A DNA stretch of 64,000 nucleotides. Source: DASZIT01 sp036268775. Lineage in GTDB: Bacteria > Actinomycetota > Acidimicrobiia > Acidimicrobiales > RAAP-2. Below the pieces are notes generated by a model, which was not told the origin of the DNA, did not search any database, and saw only the letters and a list, made by a program, of their open reading frames with translations. How positions within the stretch are numbered: position 1 is the first letter of the stretch; every line of letters begins with the position of its first letter. This document shows, in pieces, positions 1 through 8,565 of this stretch. The stretch is taken from assembly GCA_036268775.1 (NCBI GenBank), contig DATATM010000012.1:1-64000 (forward strand). Reading direction: 5' to 3'. A program made the position numbers and the translations under genes.

Positions 1-1
1 C

Positions 2-376
2 GGGGGTTACTGGGTCCTCTCCTCCACCGGCACCGTCACCGGCTTCGGCGACGCCGCCAACTTCGGTGGGCCGACCGGGGTCACCAACGCCACCGCCATC
101 GTCGCCACCCCGGCCGGGAACGGCTACTGGGTGGTGACGGCCAACGGGGCTGTCTTTGCCTTCGGGAGTGCCAGCAACTTCGGCTCCCTCCCGACCAGCG
201 GGGTGACCCCGGCCTTCCCGGTCATCTCCATCGTGCCCACCAACACCGGGCACGGCTACTGGCTGATCGGGGCCGACGGCGGGCTGTTCGCCTACGGGGA
301 CGCCCCCTTCCAGGGGTCGCTGCCCGGCATCGGGGTCCACGTCAGCAACATCGTGGGGGCGGTGCCGACCGGCTGA
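2..376 (+). CDS. C-terminal part of a GYW-repeat (propeller-like) protein, 5' end outside window
   Basis: The reading frame is open from base 2 to a TGA at 374-376, so only the last ~124 residues are visible. They hold about three repeats of the pattern GYW-[LV]-x4-G-x-[VL]-x-[GA]-[FY]-G-[DS]-A, for example GYWLIGADGGLFAYGDA. The same repeat forms the C-terminus of the protein at 25517-27445. Such repeats are usual in exported actinobacterial proteins and probably fold as a beta-propeller, but the role is unknown. The gene converges on clpC, and a strong hairpin separates them. Confidence 0.8.
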   Translation, partial: GGYWVLSSTGTVTGFGDAANFGGPTGVTNATAIVATPAGNGYWVVTANGAVFAFGSASNFGSLPTSGVTPAFPVISIVPTNTGHGYWLIGADGGLFAYGDAPFQGSLPGIGVHVSNIVGAVPTG

Positions 377-413
377 GGCTGACCGCGTCTACCGATCGTC
401 GACGCCGGCATGC

Positions 414-447
414 AGAACGCCCTGCCACCGAAGTGGCAGGGCGTTCT
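414..447. terminator. Perfect 15-bp hairpin between convergent genes
   Basis: AGAACGCCCTGCCAC is followed by a CGAA loop and its exact reverse complement. The hairpin lies 37 bp after the stop of the repeat protein and 44 bp after the stop of clpC, so it can serve both strands. There is no T-run on either side. A bidirectional terminator is inferred from position and stem strength. Confidence 0.7.
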
Positions 448-491
448 CAACTACTTGCTGGCCGCCGGTACTGGACCGGCCGGCGACAGGT

Positions 492-3062
492 TCAGTCGGC
501 GTCGGTGGCGCCGGCACCGGCCAGTTCGACCGGCGGGGGCTCCACGCCCTCGGACTCCACGCTCTGGACGGCCCGGAAGGTCAGCTGCTTCTCTCCGGCC
601 ACGATTGGGGTGGCGCCCTTCACATCGAAGGCGTCGGCCTGCTCGGTGGTGATGGTCTCCACGTCGACCACGATGGTCTCCCCGGCCCGGAACTCCTTCC
701 AGAGGATGCGCTCCGACAACGGGTCTTCGATCATCTGCTGGATGGCTCGACGGAGAGGCCTGGCCCCGAGTTGCGGGTCATAGCCCTTGTCCGCCAACAG
801 CTGCTTGGCCGGATCGGTCAGCACCAGGCTGAGCCCCTGGAGCTCCAGCTGGGTGGTCACCCGCTGGATCATCAGGTCGACGATCTCCACCACCTCTTGC
901 TTGGACAGCTCGTGGAACACCACCACTTCGTCGATCCGGTTGAGGAACTCAGGCCGGAAGTGCGCCTTCAGCGCCTCGTTGACCTTTGCCTTCATCCGCT
1001 CGTAGGTGACCGCCTCCGACGTCTTGGCGAAGCCCACGCTCGACTTGCGAAGGTCGGCGGTCCCCAAGTTCGACGTCATGATCAGCACGGTGTTCTTGAA
1101 GTCCACCGAGCGGCCCTGGGCGTCGGTCAGGCGACCGTCCTCCAGGATCTGGAGCAGGGTGTTGAAGACGTCAGTATGGGCCTTCTCGACTTCGTCGAAC
1201 AGCACCACCGAGAACGGCTTGCGCCGCACGGCCTCGGTCAGCTGACCGCCCTCTTCGTACCCGACGTAGCCGGGGGGCGAGCCCACCAGGCGGCTGACGG
1301 TGTGCTTCTCCATGTACTCGGACATGTCGAGCTGGATCAGCGCATCCTCGTCGTCGAACAGGAATTCGGCCAGCGTCTTGGCCAGCTCGGTCTTTCCGAC
1401 TCCGGTCGGCCCCAAGAAGATGAACGAGCCACTCGGGCGCTTCGGGTCCTTCAGGCCGGCCCGGGTGCGCCGGATCGAACGGGCGAGGGCGGCGATGGCC
1501 GGCTCCTGTCCGATGACCCGCTTGTGCAACTCGTCTTCCATCCGGAGCAGCTTGGCCGTCTCCTCCTCGGTGAGCCGGTAGACGGGGATACCCGTCCAGT
1601 TGGCCAGCACTTCGGCGATGACTTCCTCGTCGACCACGTCGAACAGGTCGGTGCCATCGGCGCGCCACTCGGCTTCCATGGCTTCCTTCTTGTCCAGCCG
1701 GTCCTTCTCCTGCTCGGCCAGCTTCTTGGCCTGATCGAACGCCTGCTTCTCGATGGCGGTTTCCTTGTCGGCCCGCAGCCGGGTGATCTCCTCTTCCAAC
1801 TTCTTGTAGGCGGGAGGAGTGGTCATCCGACGGATCCGTAGCCGGCTCCCGGCTTCATCGATCAGGTCGATCGCCTTGTCGGGCAGGTACCGGTCGGCCA
1901 GGTAACGGTCGGCCAGGTTGGCGGCCGCCACCAACGCCTGGTCGGTGATGGTCACCGCGTGGTGCGACTCGTAGCGGTCCCGGAGACCCTTGAGGATCTC
2001 GATGGTGAGGGCCACGTTCGGCTGCTCGACCTTGATCGGCTGGAACCGGCGCTCGAGGGCGGCATCCTTCTCGAGATGCTTGCGGTACTCGTCGATGGTG
2101 GTGGCGCCGATGGTCTGGAGCTCGCCCCGGGCCAGCATGGGCTTGAGGATGGAGGCGGCGTCGATGGCACCTTCGGCGGCGCCCGCGCCCACCAGGGTGT
2201 GGAGCTCGTCGATGAACAGGACGATGTCGCCGCGGGTGCGGATCTCCTTCAGGACCTTCTTCAGCCGCTCCTCGAAGTCGCCCCGGTACCGGCTGCCGGC
2301 CACCAGCGCACCCAGGTCGAGGGTGTAGAGCTGCTTTCCGGTCAGGGTCTCGGGCACATCGTTGCCCACGATCTTCTGGGCCAACCCCTCGACGATGGCG
2401 GTCTTGCCGACGCCGGGCTCACCGATCAGGACCGGGTTGTTCTTGGTGCGGCGGGACAGCACCTGCATGACCCGCTCGATCTCCTTCTCGCGGCCCACCA
2501 CCGGATCCAACTTGTGATCCCGGGCGAGGGCGGTGAGGTTGCGGCCGAACTGGTCGAGGACCGGGGAACCGGTCGGAGACTCCGACGGGCCGCCGGCGAC
2601 GCCGGCACCCACCGGCTCCTTGCCCTGATAGCCGGAGAGGAGTTGGATGACCTGCTGGCGGACGCGGGGAAGATCGGCGCCCAGGCTCTGCAATACCTGG
2701 GCGGCGACGCCTTCGCCTTCGCGCACCAGACCCAGCAGCATGTGCTCGGTGCCGATGTAGCTGTGTCCGAGCTGCAGCGCCTCGCGGAGCGACAACTCGA
2801 GGACCTTCTTGGCCCGGGGGGTGAACGGCGGGGAACCGGTCGGAGCCGATCCGGCCAGGCCGATGGTCTCCTCCACCTTTTCGCGCACCGCCTCCAGCGA
2901 GACACCCATGGATTCGAGCGCCTTGGCCGCGACCCCTTCACCCTCGTGGATCAGCCCCAAGAGGATGTGCTCTGTGCCTATGAAGCTGTGGTTCAGAAGC
3001 CGCGCTTCCTCTTGTGCGAGCACAAGCACTCTGCGGGCCCTGTCAGTAAATCTTTCGAACAC
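492..3062 (-). CDS. clpC: ATP-dependent Clp protease ATP-binding subunit ClpC
   Basis: Class I AAA+ unfoldase that feeds substrates to ClpP. The 856 residues match the usual actinobacterial ClpC1 size of about 850. Two Clp_N repeats occupy residues ~1-145. AAA domain 1 has Walker A GEPGVGKT (214-221) and Walker B VLFIDE (281-286). A UVR-type coiled middle region lies near 420-465. AAA domain 2 has GPTGVGKT (551-558) and LFDEVEKAH, followed by the ClpB-D2-small domain. The start is GTG with GGAGG about 8 bases upstream. It is divergent from the prenyl synthase, with ~120 bp between the starts. Confidence 0.97.
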   Translation of the reverse strand: MFERFTDRARRVLVLAQEEARLLNHSFIGTEHILLGLIHEGEGVAAKALESMGVSLEAVREKVEETIGLAGSAPTGSPPFTPRAKKVLELSLREALQLGHSYIGTEHMLLGLVREGEGVAAQVLQSLGADLPRVRQQVIQLLSGYQGKEPVGAGVAGGPSESPTGSPVLDQFGRNLTALARDHKLDPVVGREKEIERVMQVLSRRTKNNPVLIGEPGVGKTAIVEGLAQKIVGNDVPETLTGKQLYTLDLGALVAGSRYRGDFEERLKKVLKEIRTRGDIVLFIDELHTLVGAGAAEGAIDAASILKPMLARGELQTIGATTIDEYRKHLEKDAALERRFQPIKVEQPNVALTIEILKGLRDRYESHHAVTITDQALVAAANLADRYLADRYLPDKAIDLIDEAGSRLRIRRMTTPPAYKKLEEEITRLRADKETAIEKQAFDQAKKLAEQEKDRLDKKEAMEAEWRADGTDLFDVVDEEVIAEVLANWTGIPVYRLTEEETAKLLRMEDELHKRVIGQEPAIAALARSIRRTRAGLKDPKRPSGSFIFLGPTGVGKTELAKTLAEFLFDDEDALIQLDMSEYMEKHTVSRLVGSPPGYVGYEEGGQLTEAVRRKPFSVVLFDEVEKAHTDVFNTLLQILEDGRLTDAQGRSVDFKNTVLIMTSNLGTADLRKSSVGFAKTSEAVTYERMKAKVNEALKAHFRPEFLNRIDEVVVFHELSKQEVVEIVDLMIQRVTTQLELQGLSLVLTDPAKQLLADKGYDPQLGARPLRRAIQQMIEDPLSERILWKEFRAGETIVVDVETITTEQADAFDVKGATPIVAGEKQLTFRAVQSVESEGVEPPPVELAGAGATDAD

Positions 3063-3181
3063 TCCACCGCCTCCATCCGCGGTCCGGAAACTTCTTCAGA
3101 GTCTACAGGCAAGGGTCATACCCGCACCCTCACCCCTCTGCTGCACCAACCGGCGCCTCTGTCGCCTATCGTCTCTCTGAA

Positions 3182-4159
3182 GTGAACCCCGTCGAGCTCC
3201 TGGGTCTTCCCGAACTGGCCGAACAGGTCCAACTCCTTGAGCCTTTGCTCTCTGAGTCTGTCGTCACTGGCGACGGATTCCTTGATGATGTAACGACCCA
3301 TCTCATCGCAGCTGGCGGAAAACGTCTCCGGCCGGTCCTGGCCCTGGCCTCCGCCACCGGGGGCGCCATGCCCGCCACCAGGGAAGACCTGCTCGGGGCG
3401 GTATCAGTGGAACTGGTCCATCTGGCGTCCCTCTATCACGACGATGTGATGGACGAGGCGACCATCCGCCGGAACGTCGAGAGCGTCAATTCCCGCTTCG
3501 GGAACCTGGTGGCCATCGTGGCCGGGGATTTCCTGCTGGCCCGCTCGGCGGAGATCGCCGCCGGCCTGGGGACCGAGATCGCCGGCCTGCTGGCCGCCAC
3601 CCTCGGGCGCCTCTGCCAGGGCCAGGTAGCCGAGGTCCGGTCCGCTTTCCAGGTCAGCCGCACCCGCCAGGACTACACCGAGGCCATCTCCGGGAAGACC
3701 GCTTCGCTGATGTCCACCTCCTGCCGGATCGGGGCCCTGACCGGGGGACTCCCGGTCGGCGAGGTCGACGCCCTCACCGACTTCGGTCGCTACTTCGGGA
3801 TGATCTTCCAGGTGCGGGACGACATACTCGACGTGATCGGATCGGAAGCGGAGTTGGGCAAGCCGTCCGGCCAGGACCTGGCCGAAGGCATCTATACCCT
3901 TCCAGTAATTTTGGCGCTTTCTGATCCCGATGTCGGTCCCGAGCTCAAGCCCCTGCTGGGCCAGCCGCTGGACCAGGACGAGCGGGATCGGGCCCGGGCC
4001 ATCGTGGCCTCTTCGGGGGCGATCGCCGCCTCGGTGGTGGTGGCCCGCCAGTACGCGGAAGAGGCGGCGGCGGTTGCCGCTACCTGCCCGTCAGCCGACC
4101 TGGCCGGCGGATTCGGCTTGTTGGCCCATTCGCTGGTCGACGACCTGCCCCTCCCCTGA
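3182..4159 (+). CDS. Polyprenyl diphosphate synthase (trans-isoprenyl type)
   Basis: 325-residue all-helical prenyltransferase that adds isopentenyl diphosphate to allylic diphosphates. It probably makes the side-chain precursor of menaquinone. GGKRLRP (45-51) binds diphosphate. The two Asp-rich Mg sites are DDVMD (87-91) and DDILD (213-217). GKTASL lies between them. The start is GTG. Chain length cannot be fixed from sequence. No other quinone gene is adjacent, so heptaprenyl, octaprenyl and decaprenyl products are all possible. Confidence 0.92.
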   Translation: MNPVELLGLPELAEQVQLLEPLLSESVVTGDGFLDDVTTHLIAAGGKRLRPVLALASATGGAMPATREDLLGAVSVELVHLASLYHDDVMDEATIRRNVESVNSRFGNLVAIVAGDFLLARSAEIAAGLGTEIAGLLAATLGRLCQGQVAEVRSAFQVSRTRQDYTEAISGKTASLMSTSCRIGALTGGLPVGEVDALTDFGRYFGMIFQVRDDILDVIGSEAELGKPSGQDLAEGIYTLPVILALSDPDVGPELKPLLGQPLDQDERDRARAIVASSGAIAASVVVARQYAEEAAAVAATCPSADLAGGFGLLAHSLVDDLPLP

Positions 4160-4188
4160 TCGGGCGAGACTGGCCGGTCTAGCCGGCC

Positions 4189-4581
4189 TCAGGCCGCCGG
4201 CGCTGCCACGTGGCACTTGGCTTCGATCAGCTGGGAAGCCTTGTCCAGCCTGGCCTTGAAGGTGGCGCTCTCCAGGTGGGTGATCCGGGTCTGGAGGCGC
4301 GTGGCCCGCGTGGTGTTGCCATTCGCCTTGGCCTTGGCCTCGGCGGCGGTCAACTTGGGCAACCCGGCGGCGATCTGGGTCTCACCCTTCTGGATCCGGG
4401 TCAGCACCTTGGTGGCATTGGCGCAGTTGAAGTTCTTGCCGACTTTCGGCGCTCCGGCGGCCGGCGTCTTGGCTTTCGCCGCTGCCTGGGCCGGTGAAGC
4501 TCCGACCAGACTGACCGCCCCGAAGCTCAGGGCTCCTGCTGTGACCGCGATCGCCGCGGTGGCCACCATCTTCTTCAACAT
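4189..4581 (-). CDS. Small secreted Ala/Lys-rich helical protein
   Basis: About 130 residues with a clear Sec signal peptide: MLKK, a hydrophobic stretch, then a predicted cut after SPAQA. The mature part is Ala/Lys/Thr-rich and predicted helical. It has two cysteines, one in NCAN and one in AKCHV, which could form a disulfide. ATG 4581 is preferred because GGAGG lies 10 bases upstream; an in-frame ATG at 4590 is only one base from that site. I recognise no family. It is transcribed alone and converges on the prenyl synthase gene. Confidence 0.7.
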   Translation of the reverse strand: MLKKMVATAAIAVTAGALSFGAVSLVGASPAQAAAKAKTPAAGAPKVGKNFNCANATKVLTRIQKGETQIAAGLPKLTAAEAKAKANGNTTRATRLQTRITHLESATFKARLDKASQLIEAKCHVAAPAA

Positions 4582-4603
4582 CGGCGTCATGCCTCCTGGC
4601 TCA

Positions 4604-4660
4604 AGCGGGAGCTCCCGCTCTCTTGCCCCCAGTGTCATCGGCAGATGTGATCAATCTGCC
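4604..4660 (-). promoter_or_regulatory. Two inverted repeats in the leader of the small secreted protein
   Basis: A perfect 16-bp palindrome AGCGGGAGCTCCCGCT lies at 4604-4619. A second repeat, GGCAGAT-N7-ATCTGCC, lies at 4640-4660. Both are within 80 bp upstream of the start at 4581. They could be operators or leader hairpins. No protein that binds them can be named from sequence. Confidence 0.4.
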
Positions 4661-4697
4661 AAGGCTCCATAAGAGAATCTTAAGAATCGCCGGAACG

Positions 4698-5537
4698 TCA
4701 GCCGTGCCGGGCCGGGTTGCCGTTGGAATTGCGCTCGAAGATGATCCGGAGCCCGTGGAGGGTGAGCCATGGCTCCACGTATTCGATCTCATCGGAGTAG
4801 GGGGCGATCAGCTCGGCCAGCCCCCCGGTGGCCACCACCGTGCACTCCCCCAGTACCCCCGCGAACCGGCGGCAGAGGCCGTCGACCTGTCCGGCAAAAC
4901 CGAAGAGGGCACCGGACTGGATCGACTCGACCGTCGACTTGCCGATGACGCTGCGCGGCTCCACCAGCTCGACCCGCCGGAGGGCGGCGGCGTGGGCGAA
5001 GAGGGCATCCAGGCTGATCTGCACCCCGGGGGTGATCGCCCCCCCCAGGTACTCGCCGGCCGGGGAGATGGCGTCAAAGGTGGTGGCGGTGCCGAGGTCG
5101 ACCACCACGCAAGGCCCGCCGAAGAGGTCGTAGGCCCCCACCCCGTTGGCGATCCGGTCGGCCCCTACCTCTTTCGGGTTGTCGTAGAGGATCGGCATCC
5201 CGCTCTTCACTCCCGGCTCCAGCACCACCGAGGGGACATCGAACCACCGCTGCACCATCTGGCGGAGGGCGGCGGTGACCAGTGGCACCGAGGAGGTCAC
5301 CGCGATGCCGGTGACCGTCTCTTCGATGTTGAGGCCGTCGAGGCTGAGGATCTGGGTGAGCAACAGCGCGTGTTCGTCGGCCGTCCGTTCCGCCACGGTG
5401 GAGAGCCGCCAGTGGTGGGCCAGGCCGGTCGGCTCCTTGCCGTCCCGCAGCCCGGTCTCCTCCAGCGGCGCGCCGATGTCGTCGGCGAAGAGGCCGACCA
5501 CCGTCTCGGTGTTCCCCACGTCAATGGCCAACAGCAT
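4698..5537 (-). CDS. coaX: Type III pantothenate kinase
   Basis: First step of CoA synthesis: pantothenate plus ATP to 4'-phosphopantothenate. The 279 residues start with the ASKHA phosphate-binding motif DVGNTETVVGL. Later come GADRIANGVGAY, DLGTATTFD and GGAITPG, all diagnostic of CoaX. The true start is ATG 5537; an open frame continues far upstream but runs over nadC. It is the last gene of the nadB-nadC-coaX run and begins 2 bp after the nadC stop. Confidence 0.95.
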   Translation of the reverse strand: MLLAIDVGNTETVVGLFADDIGAPLEETGLRDGKEPTGLAHHWRLSTVAERTADEHALLLTQILSLDGLNIEETVTGIAVTSSVPLVTAALRQMVQRWFDVPSVVLEPGVKSGMPILYDNPKEVGADRIANGVGAYDLFGGPCVVVDLGTATTFDAISPAGEYLGGAITPGVQISLDALFAHAAALRRVELVEPRSVIGKSTVESIQSGALFGFAGQVDGLCRRFAGVLGECTVVATGGLAELIAPYSDEIEYVEPWLTLHGLRIIFERNSNGNPARHG

Positions 5538-5539
5538 GG

Positions 5540-6478
5540 TCAGTGTCTCCCGCCGGCATCCGGCATCAGGTCGAGTCCCAGGTCGAGCAGCGGGGCGGAA
5601 TGGGTGAGGGCGCCCACCGAGATGAGGTCGGCCCCCGCCGCCGCGTAGCGGGGGGCGGTGGCGAGGTCGACCCCGCCGGACACCTCCACCAGGGTGGCGG
5701 TCCCGCTGGCCCGCACCTGGGCCACACAGCCGGTCACCTGTTCGGGGGTCATGTTGTCGAGCATCACCACCGTGGCCCCGACGGCCACCGCCTCGGTCAC
5801 CTGCTCGTCGCGGTCGCACTCCACCTCCACCATCCGACCCGGCCAGAGGCGCCGGGCCCGGACCACCGCCTCGGTGATGGTCACCCCGCCCAGGTGGTTG
5901 TCCTTCACCAGCACCGCGTCGGAGAGGCTGCCGCGATGGTTGGTGCCGCCGCCCGCCCGCACCGCCGCCTTCTCCAGGGAACGGAGCCCCGGAGTCGTCT
6001 TGCGGGTGTCGAGGACCCGGGCGCCGGGGTTGGCGGCGGTCACCGCCGCTACGAAACTGGCGGTCAGGGTGGCGATCCCCGACAGGTGGCCGAGGAAGTT
6101 GAGGGCGGTCCGCTCGGCGGTGAGGATGGAGCGCAGGGGACCGGTGAGCACCGCCACCGTCGACCCCGGCACCACCGCCGACCCGTCGGGCATCCGCCAC
6201 TCCACTCGGATGGACGGGTCGATCTGGGCCAACGTCTCGACCGCACAGGCCCGCCCCGCCACCACTCCGGCGCGCCGGCTCACCACCGCCATCGATCGGA
6301 TCACCGAGGCGGACACCAGCGCGGCGGTCAGGTCCCCGAGGGGCAGGAGGTCCTCGGCCAGGGCGATCCGGACCGCCTCGACCACCGCCGCCTGAGGGGG
6401 GTCGAACCGGGAAGGGTCCTCGAGCCCCGCCCCCACCCCGACCCCGACCCCGCCGGCCACGTCGTGATCGACGGTCAT
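5540..6478 (-). CDS. nadC: Nicotinate-nucleotide pyrophosphorylase (quinolinate phosphoribosyltransferase)
   Basis: Converts quinolinate and PRPP to nicotinate mononucleotide in de novo NAD synthesis. The 312 residues include the N-terminal barrel-capping domain with EDLLPLGDLT, then LDTRKTTPGLR, GGGTNHR, KDNHL, EVECD and MLDNM, which form the quinolinate and PRPP sites. ATG 6478 overlaps the nadB stop by four bases (ATGA). A Gly/Val-rich tract near residues 9-17 is unusual but lies before the conserved core. nadA is not in the window. Confidence 0.96.
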   Translation of the reverse strand: MTVDHDVAGGVGVGVGAGLEDPSRFDPPQAAVVEAVRIALAEDLLPLGDLTAALVSASVIRSMAVVSRRAGVVAGRACAVETLAQIDPSIRVEWRMPDGSAVVPGSTVAVLTGPLRSILTAERTALNFLGHLSGIATLTASFVAAVTAANPGARVLDTRKTTPGLRSLEKAAVRAGGGTNHRGSLSDAVLVKDNHLGGVTITEAVVRARRLWPGRMVEVECDRDEQVTEAVAVGATVVMLDNMTPEQVTGCVAQVRASGTATLVEVSGGVDLATAPRYAAAGADLISVGALTHSAPLLDLGLDLMPDAGGRH

Positions 6479-8175
6479 GGGCCGTCGATCGGTTGGCGGG
6501 AGACCACCACCTCGCCGCCAGTATGGAGGATCCGTCGGCGCCACTGGTCGGAGGTCAGCGGGAAGTCGGCCCGGGCATGGGCGCCCCGCGACTCGGTCCG
6601 CACGGTGGCCGACCCCAACAGGGCCCGGGCGGCGGTGGCCAGGTTGGCCAGCTCCCCGTGGGCCCGGTCGATGGGGACGCCGGTGCCGACCGAGACGGCC
6701 ACCGACTCGACGGTGTCGGCGGCCAGCTCCAACGACTCGGCGTCGCGGACCACGCCGGCCCCGTCGAACATGGCCCGCTGCAACCGGTCGAGTTCCTTGC
6801 CGGCGTCGATGTCGGCTTCGGCCGGGCACCCCATGTCGATGCGACCAATGCTGATCGCATTGAGGACCGCCGCCGGATCGTCGCCGTGGAGGACGGCCCG
6901 CATCGCCCCGGTGGCCGACGGCCCGCCGCCACCCTCGATGGCTTCGGCCAGCCGGGCGCCGAACACCATCCCTTCCAGGAGGGAGTTGGAGGCGAGCCGG
7001 TTGGCCCCGTGGACCCCGGTGCAGGCGACTTCGCCGGCGGCCCAGAGACCAGGAAGGGCGGTCGCCCCCGATAGGTCGGTCACCACCCCGCCGGAGAGGT
7101 GATGGGCGGCCGGGGCGATCGGCAGCCAGTCGACGTGGGGGTCGAGGCCGATGGCCTCCAGCGAGGCGTTGATGGTCGGGAACCGGGAGGCGAAGGCGTC
7201 GAGCCCGGTGGCGTCGAGCCAGAGGTGCTCGACTCCCTGCTCTTTCATCTTGGCCGCCATCGCCCGGCTGACCACGTCCCGGGGGGCCAGCTCGTCGACG
7301 AACCGCTCGCCGTTGAAGTCGCGGATCAGGGCGCCGTGGCCGCGCAGCGCCTCGGAGAGGAGGGGGCGGGGCATGGCCGGGTGGTGGAGGGCGGTCGGGT
7401 GGAACTGCATGAACTCGACGTCGGCGACCGGGACCCCGGCCCGGAGGGCCATGGCCAGTCCGTCGGCGGTGGCCTCCGCCGGGTTGGTGGTCACCGCGAA
7501 CAGCTGGCCGGCCCCGCCGGTGGCCAGCACGGTGTGCCGGGCCCGGACCTCGACCACCCGGCCGTCGGCATCCAGCGCCCGGACCCCGCGGCAGCGGCCG
7601 GCCTCCACCAGGAGGTCGAAGGCGAACCACTCCTCCAGGACGGCGGCGGCGGTCCGGCGGGTGGCGTCGACCAGGGCCCGCTCCACCTCCGCCCCGGTGG
7701 CGGCCCCGCCGGCGTGGACCACCCGGGCGGTGGAGTGGCCGCCCTCCCGGGCCAGCTGGAGGGCCCCACCCGGCTGCCGATCGAACTCGGCTCCCATGGC
7801 GATCAACTCGTTGACCCGGAACGGGCCTTCGTCGACCAGCACCCGCACCGCGTCGGTGTCGCACAACCCGGCCCCCGCCGCCAAGGTGTCAGCCAGATGG
7901 AGGTCGGTGGAGTCCTCGTCCCCGCCCAGCACCGCCGCCACCCCGCCCTGGGCCCAGCGGGTGGCCGATCGCCACAGCTCCGCCTTGGTCAGCACCCCGA
8001 CCCGCAGGCCCCCGCCGGCGGTGGAAGGCAGTGATGCCGACGACGCCAGCCGCACCGCCGCCGACAGCCCGGCCACCCCGCTGCCGAGGACCAGGACGTC
8101 GAGGTCGCCGGGGGCTCCCGACGACCCATCCGACCGTGCTGGCGACCCCGAAGGCGTCGCGGACGGCGGGGTCAC
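6475..8175 (-). CDS. nadB: L-aspartate oxidase
   Basis: FAD enzyme that oxidises L-aspartate to iminoaspartate, the first step toward quinolinate. The 566 residues include the N-terminal dinucleotide fold GSGVAGLSAAVRL, the flavoprotein motif RWAQGGVAAV, the active-site region EFMQFHPTALH and the C-terminal FAD segment GANRLASNSLLEG. GTG 8175 overlaps the panD stop as GTGA. The first ~30 residues are Ser/Pro-rich and poorly conserved, so a slightly later start cannot be excluded. Confidence 0.95.
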   Translation of the reverse strand: MTPPSATPSGSPARSDGSSGAPGDLDVLVLGSGVAGLSAAVRLASSASLPSTAGGGLRVGVLTKAELWRSATRWAQGGVAAVLGGDEDSTDLHLADTLAAGAGLCDTDAVRVLVDEGPFRVNELIAMGAEFDRQPGGALQLAREGGHSTARVVHAGGAATGAEVERALVDATRRTAAAVLEEWFAFDLLVEAGRCRGVRALDADGRVVEVRARHTVLATGGAGQLFAVTTNPAEATADGLAMALRAGVPVADVEFMQFHPTALHHPAMPRPLLSEALRGHGALIRDFNGERFVDELAPRDVVSRAMAAKMKEQGVEHLWLDATGLDAFASRFPTINASLEAIGLDPHVDWLPIAPAAHHLSGGVVTDLSGATALPGLWAAGEVACTGVHGANRLASNSLLEGMVFGARLAEAIEGGGGPSATGAMRAVLHGDDPAAVLNAISIGRIDMGCPAEADIDAGKELDRLQRAMFDGAGVVRDAESLELAADTVESVAVSVGTGVPIDRAHGELANLATAARALLGSATVRTESRGAHARADFPLTSDQWRRRILHTGGEVVVSRQPIDGP

Positions 8176-8564
8176 GCGTCGGCGAGGTTCTCGAGTTCGG
8201 CGTCGAGTTTGGCCGAGACTTCGTCGATGACCCGATTGGCCTTGTCCACGTGGACGATGGCCGGCGCGAAACCCTCGAGCTCGTCGTTCTCGTAATCGGC
8301 ATAGGTGATGACGATCACCTTGTCGCCCCGGTGGACCAGGCGGGCGGCGGCGCCGTTGAGGCACACCTGGCCGGGGCCACCCAGGATGGCATAGGTCTCG
8401 AAGCGGGCTCCGTTGTCGATGTCGACCACGGTGACCTGCTCCCACTCGAGGATGTTGGCCAGCTGCATCAACTCGGGGTCGAGGGAGATCGAACCCACGT
8501 AGTTGAGGTCGGCGTCGGTCACCGTCGCCCGGTGGATCTTCGACTTCATCATCCGGCGGCGCAT
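8172..8564 (-). CDS. panD: Aspartate 1-decarboxylase precursor
   Basis: Makes beta-alanine for pantothenate. The 130-residue proenzyme self-cleaves between Gly24 and Ser25 (NYVGSISLD) to form the pyruvoyl cofactor, the same position as in E. coli PanD. Conserved HRATVT, the conserved Tyr22 and NGAAARL are present. ATG 8564 has AGGAAA upstream and lies one base after the panC stop, so translation is coupled to panC. Confidence 0.96.
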   Translation of the reverse strand: MRRRMMKSKIHRATVTDADLNYVGSISLDPELMQLANILEWEQVTVVDIDNGARFETYAILGGPGQVCLNGAAARLVHRGDKVIVITYADYENDELEGFAPAIVHVDKANRVIDEVSAKLDAELENLADA

Positions 8565-8565
8565 G

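Noticed and set aside
5543..7102. A 519-codon open frame on the plus strand
   Set aside because: It is antisense to nadC and nadB, both well supported by motifs and by stop-start overlaps.
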